This document shows, piece by piece, positions 9,084 to 18,600 of a stretch of DNA of 35,140 bases. The stretch is from Chara braunii (lineage: Eukaryota > Streptophyta > Charophyceae > Charales > Characeae), in the NCBI GenBank assembly GCA_003427395.1, contig BFEA01000117.1, positions 1,007,543 to 1,042,682 of the forward strand, in the 5' to 3' direction. The translations under genes and the position numbers were made by a program. The notes below the pieces were generated by a model. The model was not told where the DNA came from. It saw only the letters and a list, made by a program, of their open reading frames with translations, and made no database searches. Numbering within the stretch: position 1 is the first letter of the stretch; each line of letters opens with the position of its first letter.

Positions 9084-9589
9084 AGACAAAACGTGCCAAG
9101 ATTGCATCTTTACAATAGCACATTAACCACAGATGCCTTCCGAGTTCCAACTCAAAACTGGATCATAAGCCAATCTTTTTTCTTTTTTTTTTTCCTTTTT
9201 ATCACAAAAAGCACAGGTTGTTGATCCGATCCTGAGTAAAAGGGCATGGCTCTCCCCTGGTGCAGTTTGTGCTTTTCAACAACCTCCAGGTGTAAATCCA
9301 GGGATTTTGGTTTGTCTACAGGCAGTCTCTCTCTGGAGATGATGGGATGCCTATGGGGGAGGAGTGGCCATGGGATGGAGAACTAAGCTCTCCAGCCGCT
9401 ACTCGAGACAGGCTACAGTTCCCAGGCTAGCATGTACGACCTTGGCTATATGCAATCCGGTGTCTGAGATGCACTCTGGAAATACAAGGGGCTTCATTTC
9501 AGAGGCAGTGAAGAATGAACTGCATCAAAGACATAATACAGAACTATCCTATCCTGGTCGACTGAAAATGACAAAAGAAAAAGTAACGA
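9084..9589. other. unassigned stretch with T-rich tract
   Basis: A T-rich tract at about 9175-9200 could be the A-tail of a minus-oriented retroelement, but no coding remnant supports this. Confidence 0.4.
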
Positions 9590-9856
9590 CCCCAAGGACT
9601 GGTGTGTCTTTTGACAGTCACCCACCAAAACTCATCTCATCGAGTCTCTCAGTAGTTGTATGTGAAAATGGGATAATAGGTACATGGGCCAGTCTAGTAA
9701 GATTGCGCTCTTGGGGCAAGCATGGTAGCTCAGTTGGTGAGAGCTCCAGCATTGTAACCAAGAAGTTGTAGGTTCGACTCCAGTGGATCTTTATCCTCTT
9801 GTAGCAAAATTCGGTTTGTGTTACACCATGGCTCCCCACATACATGCTCCCCAACG
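9590..9856 (+). repeat. tRNA-like SINE repeat, copy 1 of a tandem pair
   Basis: Contains an RNA polymerase III A box TAGCTCAGTTGG (9726-9737) and B box GGTTCGACTCC (9771-9781) at tRNA spacing. Between them is ATTGTAA, which would be the anticodon loop of a tRNA-Thr(UGU). The anticodon stem does not pair, so it is not a working tRNA. Homology to copy 2 extends about 130 bp upstream of the tRNA part and about 75 bp downstream (AAAATTCGGTTTGTG, then CTCCCCACATAC). Confidence 0.8.
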
Positions 9857-9936
9857 GCATGCCGGTTGGATAGCAATCGGGAATGGCACTGGAAAATGGA
9901 CAGGAGCCAGGTTCATTGTGCTGAGGAGGTGAGTTA

Positions 9937-10180
9937 CCCCAAGGGCCGGTGTGTCTTTTAACAGTCACCCACCAAAACTCAACTCATTGAGTCCCTCGTA
10001 GTACTACTTGAAAATGGATAATGGGTAGGTGGGCCAGTCTAATATTTGGGGCAAGCACTCATAGAGCTCCAGCGTTCTAACGAAGAGGTTGTAGGTTCGA
10101 TTCCGGTGGGTCCTGATCCTCTTGTAGCAAAATTCGGTTTGTGCTACACCATGACTCCCCACATACCTTCCCCCCAACCT
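9937..10180 (+). repeat. tRNA-like SINE repeat, copy 2 of a tandem pair
   Basis: Second copy in the same orientation, about 347 bp after the first. It keeps the B box GGTTCGATTCC (10094-10104) but has lost most of the A box by internal deletion (GCACTCATAGAGC in place of GCATGGTAGCTCAGTTGG). Confidence 0.8.
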
Positions 10181-10869
10181 AGCGCAGCACATACGGCTTG
10201 GGGAGTACTGCCTGATGGGGCATCACCTAGCAGACAACTAGTAGATCTTAGGAGGGCAGGAGTAGATAAGGGGTTACGAAGGCAACTGCCGAAGGCTTTA
10301 TTGAACTTTATTCTGGGAGGGTAGGATTAGATTTGGAGGGGAGTTGGTCCTACTTCGGGGTGAGCAGGGGTAGTGATCAGGGGTGTACTCCAGAGGTGAC
10401 TGCTTGGGGAGCACTGTTCTACAGGGCATCATCACGGAGGGAGGTGAATGTTCCACGTGAGGAGAGGCAGAATAGGGAATATGTCCTACTCTGGGAGGCA
10501 GGTGGCAGGGTAGTGGCAATGGTCTATAGAGGGCTTGGTCCACCCTAGGTGATCACCTTTCTGTGAAGGCTTGATCATGGTGAGTGGTGGGAGTCCTTTT
10601 AGGGACAGGGTGCAGATTAGGGTGTCTCATACCCTGAGTCTTGGGTGGCAGGGCACTGTCACGGGGTTTAGAAGCGGTACAGCTCAGTAAGTAGGGAAGG
10701 ATGGCTATCGAATGACAGATGAACAGTAGATGATCAAACAAGCTTATCTGGTTTCTCTTTATCCCAGCTGATATCTGATTTCTTCTTATATCAGCTACAG
10801 GATTCTAGAGATGGAAGAATCCTGGCTAACGCCTTGCAAGCTGTGGTGTTTTGTGCTCTTGGTTTGTCG
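10181..10869. other. unassigned G-rich stretch
   Basis: G-rich on the + strand with a 12-bp palindrome AGGTGATCACCT (10547-10558). No gene recognised. Confidence 0.5.
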
Positions 10870-10955
10870 ATGCCAGAACGACGCTGGCCGGTGCTGGGGC
10901 GTTGCCCTGCGTTCTGTTTATAGCAGGAGTGTGAGGCCTGGTAGAGAGATCTAAG
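10870..10955 (+). repeat. R2 interspersed repeat, copy 3
   Basis: GCCAGAACGACGCTGGCCGG, then GGGGCGTTGCCCTG and GTGAGGCCTGGTAGAGAG. Closest to copy 1; both share a loosely similar 5' flank ending ATGCCAGAACG. Confidence 0.7.
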
Positions 10956-11164
10956 GAGTTGTTGAGGAGGATGGCAATCCAGTGGCAACTGGGGGGTGCC
11001 CGCCAAGACAACCTAAGGCGCCGGGTATAGTCTTGGTGGTGAGAACACGACAGCTATGACTGGTATTGGTTAGGATGATTTTCTCTGGAATGTTGTGTCT
11101 GGTATAAGGGAGGCTAGGAGTTGCTTATGGATTGTGTGGTCAGGTTTAGCTGATGTAGATTATC

Positions 11165-12243
11165 TTAGATTTTTTTATTTTATCTTTTAAGAAGCTCCTG
11201 TCTATTCGTGGGGAGAAGCACGTGGTGGGAACCGGGCCCAGCATCCCATAGAATAACAGCACATAATAGCACATGACAATATTTAGGCGCACGTTCGAAA
11301 ATCCCTCAGAAATTCTTAGGAACAACTGAGACTCTCGGGACCCTGCCAGCATTAATTGCCCTAGATATCAGGGGATTGACTGTCCAAGGCCAGTCTTTCA
11401 AGTGGAAATATACAGCCGTTTGACCAGACCTTCAGGGCCGACTGGTCCCTGCCTGGGGGAAAGGTGGGGGCAAAAAAGAGTCGCCTTGGGCCCGGGGGGC
11501 ACCGGGTTAATCTCCCCGCTTTAGGTCAGCCGTGGTTGTGAAAACGGTCCTAGGAAGATGCTCAGCTTCCTTGCAGATGAAACAGATGAAACAGATGGTA
11601 CTTAGATGCTCAGATATCGTCCCGCAGGCTTTCCACCAGGGACAACGGGTGCGGGGGTTTCGATCAGCAAAATCCTGAGCTGGTCGTAGCGGTTCCATAA
11701 AATCCACTGCTATCCACTCATGAAATTGCAGCCGGTAATCCCTTTCTATTTCTGCCATTGCCCCCCTTGCGGCCCCATCTCCTCTTCCTGTTGATACTCC
11801 TGTTGATATTCCTGTCGTTGGTCCCGTCGTTGTTCGTGCCCGTCCCCGGCCCAGATCAGCTTTGCCACCCGGCCCTCCCTCTTCCCTCCCAGCCAGTCCT
11901 CACAGAACGGAGAGATGATTCTATACATATCCCCTCTGGTGTGTGCTTGGTTCAATTTCTCGTTGGAAGCCCGCCACTTGGCCGTAATCTCACACTGTAC
12001 TAGTAGCCGTAGTTGCTCCGTGACTTCCCCATCCTCCACCCTGGGCCCCCTCCACCTCCAGAATGCATCTTCTCCTCCATATTGCCCACAAGATGGACCG
12101 CCTACCCAGACAGAACATGTTCTCCTCGAAGGTATTTTCTTGAATCTGGGGGCAGTGTCCCAGTAGAATGGCCCTCCAGTCCCATGGCCATAGTGAGCCC
12201 AGCACTATGTGCCGCCAAATCCTATCCCGCCACCGCGGCCAGC
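11165..12243 (-). mobile_element. LINE-4: 5'-truncated ORF2 C-terminus with R1 tail
   Basis: The - strand carries CWPRWRDRIWRHIVLG, WPWDWRAILLGHCPQ, ILWAIWRRRCILEVEG, VQCEITAKWRASNEK and RDYRLQFHEW. These are the same blocks in the same order as LINE-1 (WRWWDCIW, ETILLGEW, VWALWKKRC, KDYKLRFNDW), spread over three frames. The coding remnant ends near 11507. About 255 bp further in sense comes R1 copy f, then an A/T-rich tail (11190-11165). The 5' break falls at about 12243, exactly where the tRNA-like SINE begins. Confidence 0.85.
11193..11251 (-). repeat. R1 repeat, copy f (LINE-4 3' UTR)
   Basis: On the - strand: GGGATGCTGGGCCCGG, then ACCACGTGCTTCTCCCC, followed directly by an A-rich tail without the conserved-loop hairpin. 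Confidence 0.85.
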
Positions 12244-12437
12244 AAGCGGCCTGTGGCTCAGTGGTTAGGGCACCTGTTGTCAATGCGCATTGTGGTATGA
12301 GGCTGCGGGTTCAAAACTCCGCACCTCTGCACAGAGACACCAGAGGCGTTAACGTAACGCATGGTCACTTGCACACCCCATTGGGCTGACGCAAGTAAGT
12401 CATTACAGACACTGCCTGTGCACCACCCAAGGGTTAA
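12243..12437 (+). repeat. tRNA-derived SINE
   Basis: A-box-like TGGCTCAGTGGTT (12254-12266) and B-box-like GGTTCAAAACTCC (12308-12320) are at tRNA spacing. A tRNA-unrelated body follows, to about 12437. The sequence is distinct from the 9590/9937 family. The T-arm can pair only imperfectly, so it is not a functional tRNA. Confidence 0.7.
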
Positions 12438-12439
12438 GT

Positions 12440-12557
12440 CCACGGTTGTCGTATGTCAGGGCTTGATTATGCGGGAGGTTGCCTAAGGATGTTGGCCATC
12501 CACAGTTGTATGTCAGGGCTTGATTATGAGGGACGTTGCCTAAGGATGTTGGCCATA
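12440..12557. repeat. 57-bp tandem duplication
   Basis: Two units with period 57 (TATGTCAGG at 12452 and 12509), each ending GATGTTGGCCAT, with a few substitutions. Confidence 0.9.
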
Positions 12558-12900
12558 GATTATCCTCATGATCCCCCCAGTCTGGCGTATCGTACATTGG
12601 TACCATTTGAAACTGTAGTACATGTGGTTGAGGATGAATGTTATACAATGATGAACGTGGGTTCAAATACACAGAACATCATCATTTCTATACACAACAT
12701 ATACAGTCTACGAATACACACACGATGCTTACAACAGCTGATCACATACATAGCCTATGGGAGTACATGTAGCCTATGGGCACATACAGTTAACTACAGT
12801 GCCAGGGGCGCGTATCCAGCCCTTAGGGGTGTCATAGACTCACTCCGGGGCTTGGGGGGCTTTCAGATAGGGGTCAGTAACTAGGGTTGGGTAGGGGTTT
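12558..12900. other. unassigned stretch
   Basis: AT-rich with imperfect ACA/TACA-type repeats and TAGCCTATGGG twice (about 12754 and 12770). No gene recognised. Confidence 0.4.
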
Positions 12901-13186
12901 AACACCCGCTCCGGGCTTGTCCGTGATCCGCCTAGTCCTGGGCAAGCTGGGCCAGTCAGGGCTCGTCCGTTGAGTCTGCCTAACTCCGGTGCCTCGGCAG
13001 AAATCTGGGTAGTAATTGTGGGGCTGATAGGAGACTGTTTGTGCCTGGCGTCCGAAGTTCCCGGGTGACAAGGCTTGCTCGACTGTGCTTCAACTACCGC
13101 TCAGGGCTTGTCCGTGATCCGCCTAACCCTTGGGTAAGCTGGTCCAGTCCGAGCTTGTCCCGTTAGAGCATGCCTAGCCCTGGTCC
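12901..13186. repeat. two-copy repeat, 191-bp offset, with internal sub-repeats
   Basis: CTTGTCCGTGATCCGCCTA occurs in both copies (near 12916 and 13107), with homology over about 95 bp each. Within each copy, a degenerate second version of the same motif follows (GGCTCGTCCGTTGAGTCTGC and GAGCTTGTCCCGTTAGAG), so the structure is nested. Confidence 0.8.
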
Positions 13187-13420
13187 CTGTAACTGCTATT
13201 TGGTCCAAGTCATGCTCTGAGAAAATGAGGTGATAGTCCAAGGTGATTAACACTCAGGTAGGATAGTAGGAATAGGGGGTGCGCTGGGAGAATTGATGAG
13301 AGGATGGGTTGGGAGGCGGTCTCACAAATGGAACAATTGCCAGGACAACCAATGGCTGGCTGATGCAGCGACCACCGTGTGTCTGGAACCTGGCCTCTAC
13401 AACAACCTGGGCTTTTTCAT

Positions 13421-13444
13421 TGGAAAAAAAAAAAAAAAAAAAAA
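13421..13444. repeat. poly(A) run
   Basis: About 21 consecutive A on the + strand next to the T/A-rich tail of LINE-5. The opposite polarity suggests a plus-oriented insertion tail or slippage. Confidence 0.6.
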
Positions 13445-13504
13445 CATCATCTCCATCATCATTTTTATTTTATTTTTTCTTAACACGAAAAGCCAGAGCA
13501 GCAT

Positions 13505-13540
13505 CACTAGGGGAGGTGATACGAGCAGCCTCCCCTAGTG
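13505..13540 (-). promoter_or_regulatory. stem-loop with conserved 12-nt loop, copy 3
   Basis: Left arm CACTAGGGGAGG (13505-13516), loop TGATACGAGCAG (13517-13528), right arm CCTCCCCTAGTG (13529-13540): 12 perfect pairs. It lies 13 nt on the LINE-sense downstream side of R1 copy g. Confidence 0.85.
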
Positions 13541-13552
13541 CCCAATCGGGTT

Positions 13553-13605
13553 GCTCCAATCTATTGGTGGGGAGCCACACCTGCTGGAAAGGGGGTCCAG
13601 CATCT
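13553..13605 (-). repeat. R1 repeat, copy g
   Basis: Plus-strand CTCCAATCTATTGGTGGGG through GGGGGTCCAGCATC. Minus-oriented, in the same arrangement with a hairpin as copies a and b. Confidence 0.8.
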
Positions 13606-13665
13606 CATTTAAACAGTTGATGCACAACAGATGTTAAGTAAGAAACTGACTGCCAGCATTGACTG

Positions 13666-13995
13666 CCCCAGTGAAGTCGGGAGGTTGACTGAGCATCTGC
13701 TAAGTGTGTGTAATGCTGTCACTCTATATTAGACTTATATGGATTTAGTCTGTTCATGTGTTATGTATGTTTGCACATTCTGAGTACTGTATTAAGGCAT
13801 TTCAGCTTGCGACGTCCATCCGTGGAGCAGCCCCAGTGAGGCCGGGGGGTTGACTGAGCATCTGCTAAGTGTGTGTAATGCTGTCATTCTTGATAAGACA
13901 TATATGGAGTTAGTCTGTTTGCGTGTTATGTATGTTTGCAAATGCTGAGTACTGTACTAAGGCATTTCAACTTGCGACGTCCATCCGTGGAGCAG
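13666..13995. repeat. 165-bp direct tandem dimer
   Basis: Units 13666-13830 and 13831-13995 align end to end with exact period 165 and moderate divergence. Each begins CCCCAGTGA and ends CCATCCGTGGAGCAG. The unit length is close to nucleosomal and satellite monomer lengths. Confidence 0.9.
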
Positions 13996-14310
13996 CTCAG
14001 GATGCGGCCGTGGCCACCTCCCTGTGCCCACCCTCCCCAAAGCTCGTAGCTCGGTTTTGTGTGATCGTTTGCCCTTAAACCTTTAACCCTTGAGCCCTTT
14101 GACAGTCATCCATAGGCGAGGCGATCTGCTGTCTATAATGTGATTGCAGGAGGTGGTCTTGGTCGCCTCCCACCCTCCCAAAGCCCGAAGCCCTATTTCT
14201 TGTGATCGTTGTCACACTGTCCCACTTCTCTTATCCAGACTTTTCTGCAGTTCCAGTCTCCTGTGCAGTGCTGTCAGGGTTCTGTCGACTGTGCGGTGCT
14301 GTCAGGGATC
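13996..14310. repeat. degenerate duplications downstream of the 165-bp dimer
   Basis: CCCTCCCCAAAGCTCG...TGTGATCGTT (about 14030-14070) recurs as CCCTCCCAAAGCCCG...TGTGATCGTT (about 14170-14210). A 28-bp tandem, GTGCTGTCAGGGTTCTGTCG-like, lies at about 14258-14318. Confidence 0.7.
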
Positions 14311-14566
14311 TGTCGACGCCTTGTTGTGTCCCCCCTGTCTCTCCCACAGATCGTCATTCTGCTTCTTCCTCCCGTTTATCCCGTTGGTTCGGTTTATCTC
14401 TATTCCCTGAGTCTTGTCGTCTAATATCTACTGCAAATGCCCCGTCCGCTGCTCCTCCGAAGCCCCATGTAGTGTTGCAGTTCATTTCCAGGAGTGGGAG
14501 TCCTTGCTTGGCCGGCATGAGCAGGGGGCAATTCGGTATAGACAGGGGTAATAGACAAGGGGGGCC

Positions 14567-14583
14567 GGGGGGGGGGGGGGGGG
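14567..14583 (+). repeat. poly(G) run abutting the assembly gap
   Basis: Seventeen G in a row end exactly at the first N, preceded by GGGGGGCC. The run probably caused the break in assembly. Confidence 0.9.
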
Positions 14584-14786
14584 NNNNNNNNNNNNNNNNN
14601 NNNNNNNNNNNNNNNNNNNNNNNNNNNNNNNNNNNNNNNNNNNNNNNNNNNNNNNNNNNNNNNNNNNNNNNNNNNNNNNNNNNNNNNNNNNNNNNNNNNN
14701 NNNNNNNNNNNNNNNNNNNNNNNNNNNNNNNNNNNNNNNNNNNNNNNNNNNNNNNNNNNNNNNNNNNNNNNNNNNNNNNNNNNNNN
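14584..14786. other. assembly gap
   Basis: 203 undetermined bases. Confidence 1.
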
Positions 14787-15400
14787 TATTATGGTGTCGA
14801 TCGTACCCAATTCTAGTCGGTTGAAAAGGGATGACAAACTTATTGATCAGGAACCGACAACATTGCGTTTTTGTGGCCAGCCACGGTTTCCACCATGGTT
14901 GATTACACTGGTCCAGTTCGCATAGTTTTCGTGCTCCGTCCGACCACAGGGATCGAAAGTTCTCCGACAAGTGGTTCCGTTTGATTGCATCCGGTTCTGT
15001 TGTGAACATGTTTCTGAGCACTTTCCATGCTGCATGCGTGCTTACTGTGATGGTCTGTAAAATTGAGGCCTTGGCCTCCAGAAACCCGAATGTGTGTTGC
15101 TTATATTCGTGTGCGCATCTCATGCGCCATGCCGCCACAAGAATTGGCAGTCGTGTGATACTGAAAAGGTTGGTTGTGATGCCCAACCTCACGCCCAGCG
15201 CGACTTCCTGATCGGAGTAGGTAGTGGGTTTGGAAGTGCCGAAAAAAGGGGTGTGCCAAGGATTTTAGGAAAAGAATGGGTGGAGTCCCAGGTCGGAACT
15301 GGAATCTCCGGTGCCAAGGTTCCAAGGACAAGGATGCAAGCGGTCCAGGTGAGGAGTGGCGTCCCGAGTTTTTGGCATAAACGGCGGTTAGCCCCGGCAC

Positions 15401-16140
15401 GACTTCTGTAGTTGGTTCGTGCGATCATGGTCGAGAAAGACGTTCCAATTCTAAGGTTACAGGCTCGTATTTGCAGCAGGCCCTCCTACTCATGCAGATC
15501 GGTAGTTGCGGATCCGTTGCGAAGGATTATGCGAGCGCGTATACGCTATGGGCCGTGTCGTCAGCAAGTCGAAGTGTATACATGAGTTTGTGTAAGTCCC
15601 CTTCATCGGACACTAAGTGAACACGGCTAGCATCCCTCCCTTTTTATGCCGACCAGCCGGCCTCATTCAAGCACCAATCATAGCCAAGACTTGAGCAATC
15701 AAAAATCATAAAATAAAGCAACCAAAACTACGATCACCGTGCGAGCGCGTGTATCTACTATGGGCCGCGTTGTTTGCGTCGCAGCACATGCACGAGTGGG
15801 CATGAGTTCCCCTTGTCATGCATCCAAAAAAACGTCCGACAACCCTTCGTCATTATTTCAGCAAGCTGATTCCAGAGACGCATTCATACCCTCAAATCGC
15901 ACTCAAGAAGTGGGTGTGTAAAAATACAAGTGATCAAAGTTGCAAAAAGAGCAATCGAAACCACAATCACGATATCAAGCATTAATTCAATAAGGAGAGA
16001 AATGTAAGGGGTATTCCGAAGAAAGAACAGAATTTATACAGTCGGACGTCCATTTGTAATTACAAAACTGGGAACGACGAAACTCGCCGTTCTGAATGGA
16101 AAATTCCTGGGAGGGATAGGAGAAGAAGTATCATACACCC
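15401..16140. repeat. degenerate ~210-bp repeat in unassigned sequence
   Basis: GCGAGCGCGT...CTATGGGCCG occurs at 15531 and 15741, and CAATCGAAACCACAATCACGA near 15953 echoes CAACCAAAACTACGATCACC near 15719. The stretch looks like two to three diverged tandem units. No gene recognised. Confidence 0.5.
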
Positions 16141-17050
16141 CAGCAACCCAGACTTTCTCTCTCTCTCTCTTTCGATCACGTGCAGGCAGTCCGTCACCTC
16201 ACACCAACCAGCAACTCAAAGTTGTCACCCCGCTTAGCGCAAATGCGCACGCCTCATTCGCTCGTGTTCCACAGTCCATCGTGGCCACACTGCAATCCTG
16301 CACACTCACCGCCATCCCGTCAAATCGCCCAACTCTGGACTCACCTCCTCTTCAGTTCCTACCCGTTAGCAGATCCTCTCGCCCGCGCTAACCTTCCAAA
16401 TATGATTAGAGAGAGATTTTGTCGTGCTTGCAACATTTATAGCAATTAGCATCAGTGCGAGATAGTCGGGATTATGCTGAGGCAGAGAAAAGAAGAGAGG
16501 AGGAAGTGCCTGCGGTAGGCATGCCTGAGCCGCGGCGTGGGGTCATAGCCACTCTCCAGGCATCGATCCAGTCATGCACCGATGTAGCCAATGAGATAGA
16601 AGGAGAGAGGGTTGCGAGTCTCGGTGCGATGAGAAACCCAGGGTGAGAAGATTACAATTACACCCGCTTTCAAGGAGAAGGAAGAAGAAGAGATTACAGT
16701 TGAGATTAGAATTAAGGCGCGGCGGGACTAGAGTGTGGGTCTGAGCGTGGCGGAACGCGCGCGAGTAAGGAGCACCGTGCAGTTACCAAACAGAAAATAC
16801 GACGACCCATAAATCCTATTCTAATTAAAGTCCTAATTCCTATCACTCCCGAATTTTCCCAACATTTCGAAATTCGAAAAGACTTTTCCTGTGCGATGAT
16901 TGCACCAAAGTTCCCTTTCCCATTCCCAACAGAAAAAGAAAAAGGTCGTGTCAATCCTTATTTCTGCCCTCGCTAAGGCGCTTCCTAACTACCCACCGCC
17001 ATGGGACCAAGTTTTCACAAAACAAGCAAAAGAGGAAAAGATAAGGGTAT
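16141..17050. other. CpG-rich unassigned stretch with a CT tract and G-box
   Basis: A (TC)n tract (about 16153-16171) is followed by a CACGTG G-box (16177-16182). The stretch to about 16640 is unusually rich in CG dinucleotides compared with its neighbours. This could be a host promoter or first-exon region, but no coding exon is identified, so the function is open. Confidence 0.3.
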
Positions 17051-17063
17051 TTGTGTAATTGGA

Positions 17064-18600
17064 TCATGCCCCTCCCTCCAACCCCCAAAATGCAGTCGTG
17101 CAGAATGTCGCGCAGAACAGAATGTAGTTCTTCACATGGTCATAAAGGGGTACCGTTGATGAGTTTGTGGTGGGGTCTCCCCCAGCAAGATGGTCTTTAC
17201 ATCCCACGGCATGTGTGTGTCTGCTATACAGTGCCATGTGGAGTCCCACCATCTCCACAACAAGACCACCATCGGACAGTCGAGGAGACAATATTCCAAT
17301 ATGGCCCTTCGATTAGGGGAGGCATTTGCAGAGCGGGGACAGCTGGCCCCGGAGTTCCAAGTCTGCTCTAGATGTCAGCCAATCAGGCGTCGTTAAGCAC
17401 CTATGTATGATCTGCCACTGCAGGGCTCTGAGGTTTGTGGGCTGTATGCGTGAATAGGCGGTCCAAAGGATATTATGAAGGTCTTCTTTTTTTAGGGGCG
17501 AGTCCCTAGCCCATCGGGCCTTAATAGGGTCCACGACTTGTACCCTTTTTCGCGCTTGTCTATAGCCCTCTTTAATTGTGTACTGCCAAGCTGAAAGTTT
17601 GCGGTTTCCCCCTATGAACCATTCCAATTCATGGGGGTCAAATGGCAGGTGGATGAGGGGGATGGTTGGCTCATACACGAAGGGCCCCTTGTCCCCTTCC
17701 TCAAGCACTCGGACTCTGATGAGGCCGTTTTAGGTCCTGTGGTGGTCTAGTTCGTCATGCCGGATTAATTTGCCCCGTTTTTCTCCAGGCAAGTGGGGCC
17801 TATATGCTTGCAGTGAAGTGTGTTGTGCTTGGACTAATCCCACCTTATGCACTGTCATGGGAAGTGGACAGTCCTCTTTTGGAATCACCCAGTCTCCATG
17901 TTTGATCGTCGGTTTTCATTTGAGCTCTGCAACCCATGCCAGTGGGATGGCTTCTTGAATCTCCCGAAATCCTTCCTCTAGATTCCTGACTTGGGGCAGT
18001 TGAGGTCGGAGGTTGGATGCGGTGTTCCAGTTTGCTGTTTGGCTATTCCATAGGTCACCTACCATATATACTCCTTTCTTTGCCCACGGGAGCCATCACG
18101 AGCCATTATGGAGGGAGAGGGGGTGGGCTGGAAGGGACCATGCCTTGTTGGTCAGCCACTGCAGCGGGTGTATCTGTTTTGCTACTACCGACTGCGGAGC
18201 TGGGGCGGAGATCTGAATCAGGGCATAAGGGGCTGGCGCTAGGGCGAAGATCTGAATCAGGGCATAAAGGGCCCCGGGGGTGTTGTTCCCTATCAACAAT
18301 CTTATTAGGACTTTAAATATGAGAGCCTCTATTTCATTCTCCGGGTCCACTATGCCCAGTCCTTCCTTAGTCCGCAGTTGTGCAATCACCTCCCATGACT
18401 CTATATTGATACAGTCCGTTTTTTAATGATCGCCTCGCCACAAGTATGTTGTGGCTGCTCTCCGGAGATGTTTGAGTTGTCTCTTGCTCGGCTGCCAGAC
18501 AGCTGCCTTATACCATATTGCTGCAAAGATTGCGTTGTTTATCGCCAATGCTTGTCCTATCAGCTGGTGGTAATATTTCATCGGCAAAGAGTGGAAAAAT
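17064..18600 (-). mobile_element. LINE-6: ORF2 from reverse-transcriptase end to C-terminus
   Basis: The longest LINE remnant. On the - strand from 18597 it reads MKYYHQLIGQALAINNAIF, then AVWQPSKRQLKHL and TYLWRGD, typical of the region just after a LINE reverse-transcriptase domain. Next come MIAQLRTKEGLGIVDPENE (about 18389), LRALQWQIIHRCLTTPDW and LELRGQLSPLCKC (about 17420-17320). The tail LLDCPMVVLLWRWWDSTW and KTILLGETPP follows (about 17290-17190). Compare LINE-1 LQWQTSHRCLPTNNW and WRWWDCIW. Stops and frame changes are spread throughout, including an in-frame 39-bp duplication at 18209-18286. No R1 tail is seen. Confidence 0.85.
18209..18286. repeat. 39-bp tandem duplication inside LINE-6
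   Basis: AGATCTGAATCAGGGCATAA starts at 18209 and 18248 (period 39, 13 codons). It keeps the frame and gives a repeated ALIQI.APAP peptide on the - strand. Confidence 0.9.

Larger units (their letters stand above)
13430..15400 (-). mobile_element. LINE-5: ORF2 C-terminus interrupted by the assembly gap
   Basis: The - strand from about 15192 to 14787 reads LPILVAAWRMRCAHEYKQ, SILQTITVSTHAAWKVL and LDQCNQPWWKPWLATKTQC. These correspond to the WAxWxxRC and downstream blocks of LINE-1 and LINE-4 (LINE-4 has CPWWKACGTI). A weaker upstream part reaches about 15400. After the gap no coding similarity remains. R1 copy g and a hairpin follow at 13605-13505, then an A-rich tail at about 13480-13430. 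Assigning the tail to this LINE is an inference, because tandem repeats and the gap lie between. Confidence 0.65.

Noticed and set aside
9726-9781. Possible functional tRNA-Thr(UGU)
   Set aside because: A and B boxes are good, but the anticodon stem does not pair, and homology extends far beyond tRNA limits into a second damaged copy.
14065-14100. CCCTTAAACCTTTAACCCTTG, resembling interstitial plant telomere repeats (CCCTAAA)
   Set aside because: No two consecutive exact units; too short and irregular.
14153-14175. GGAGG-TGGTCTTGGTCG-CCTCC as a further hairpin member
   Set aside because: Stem of only 5 bp, loop shares little beyond its first bases, and no R1 is adjacent.
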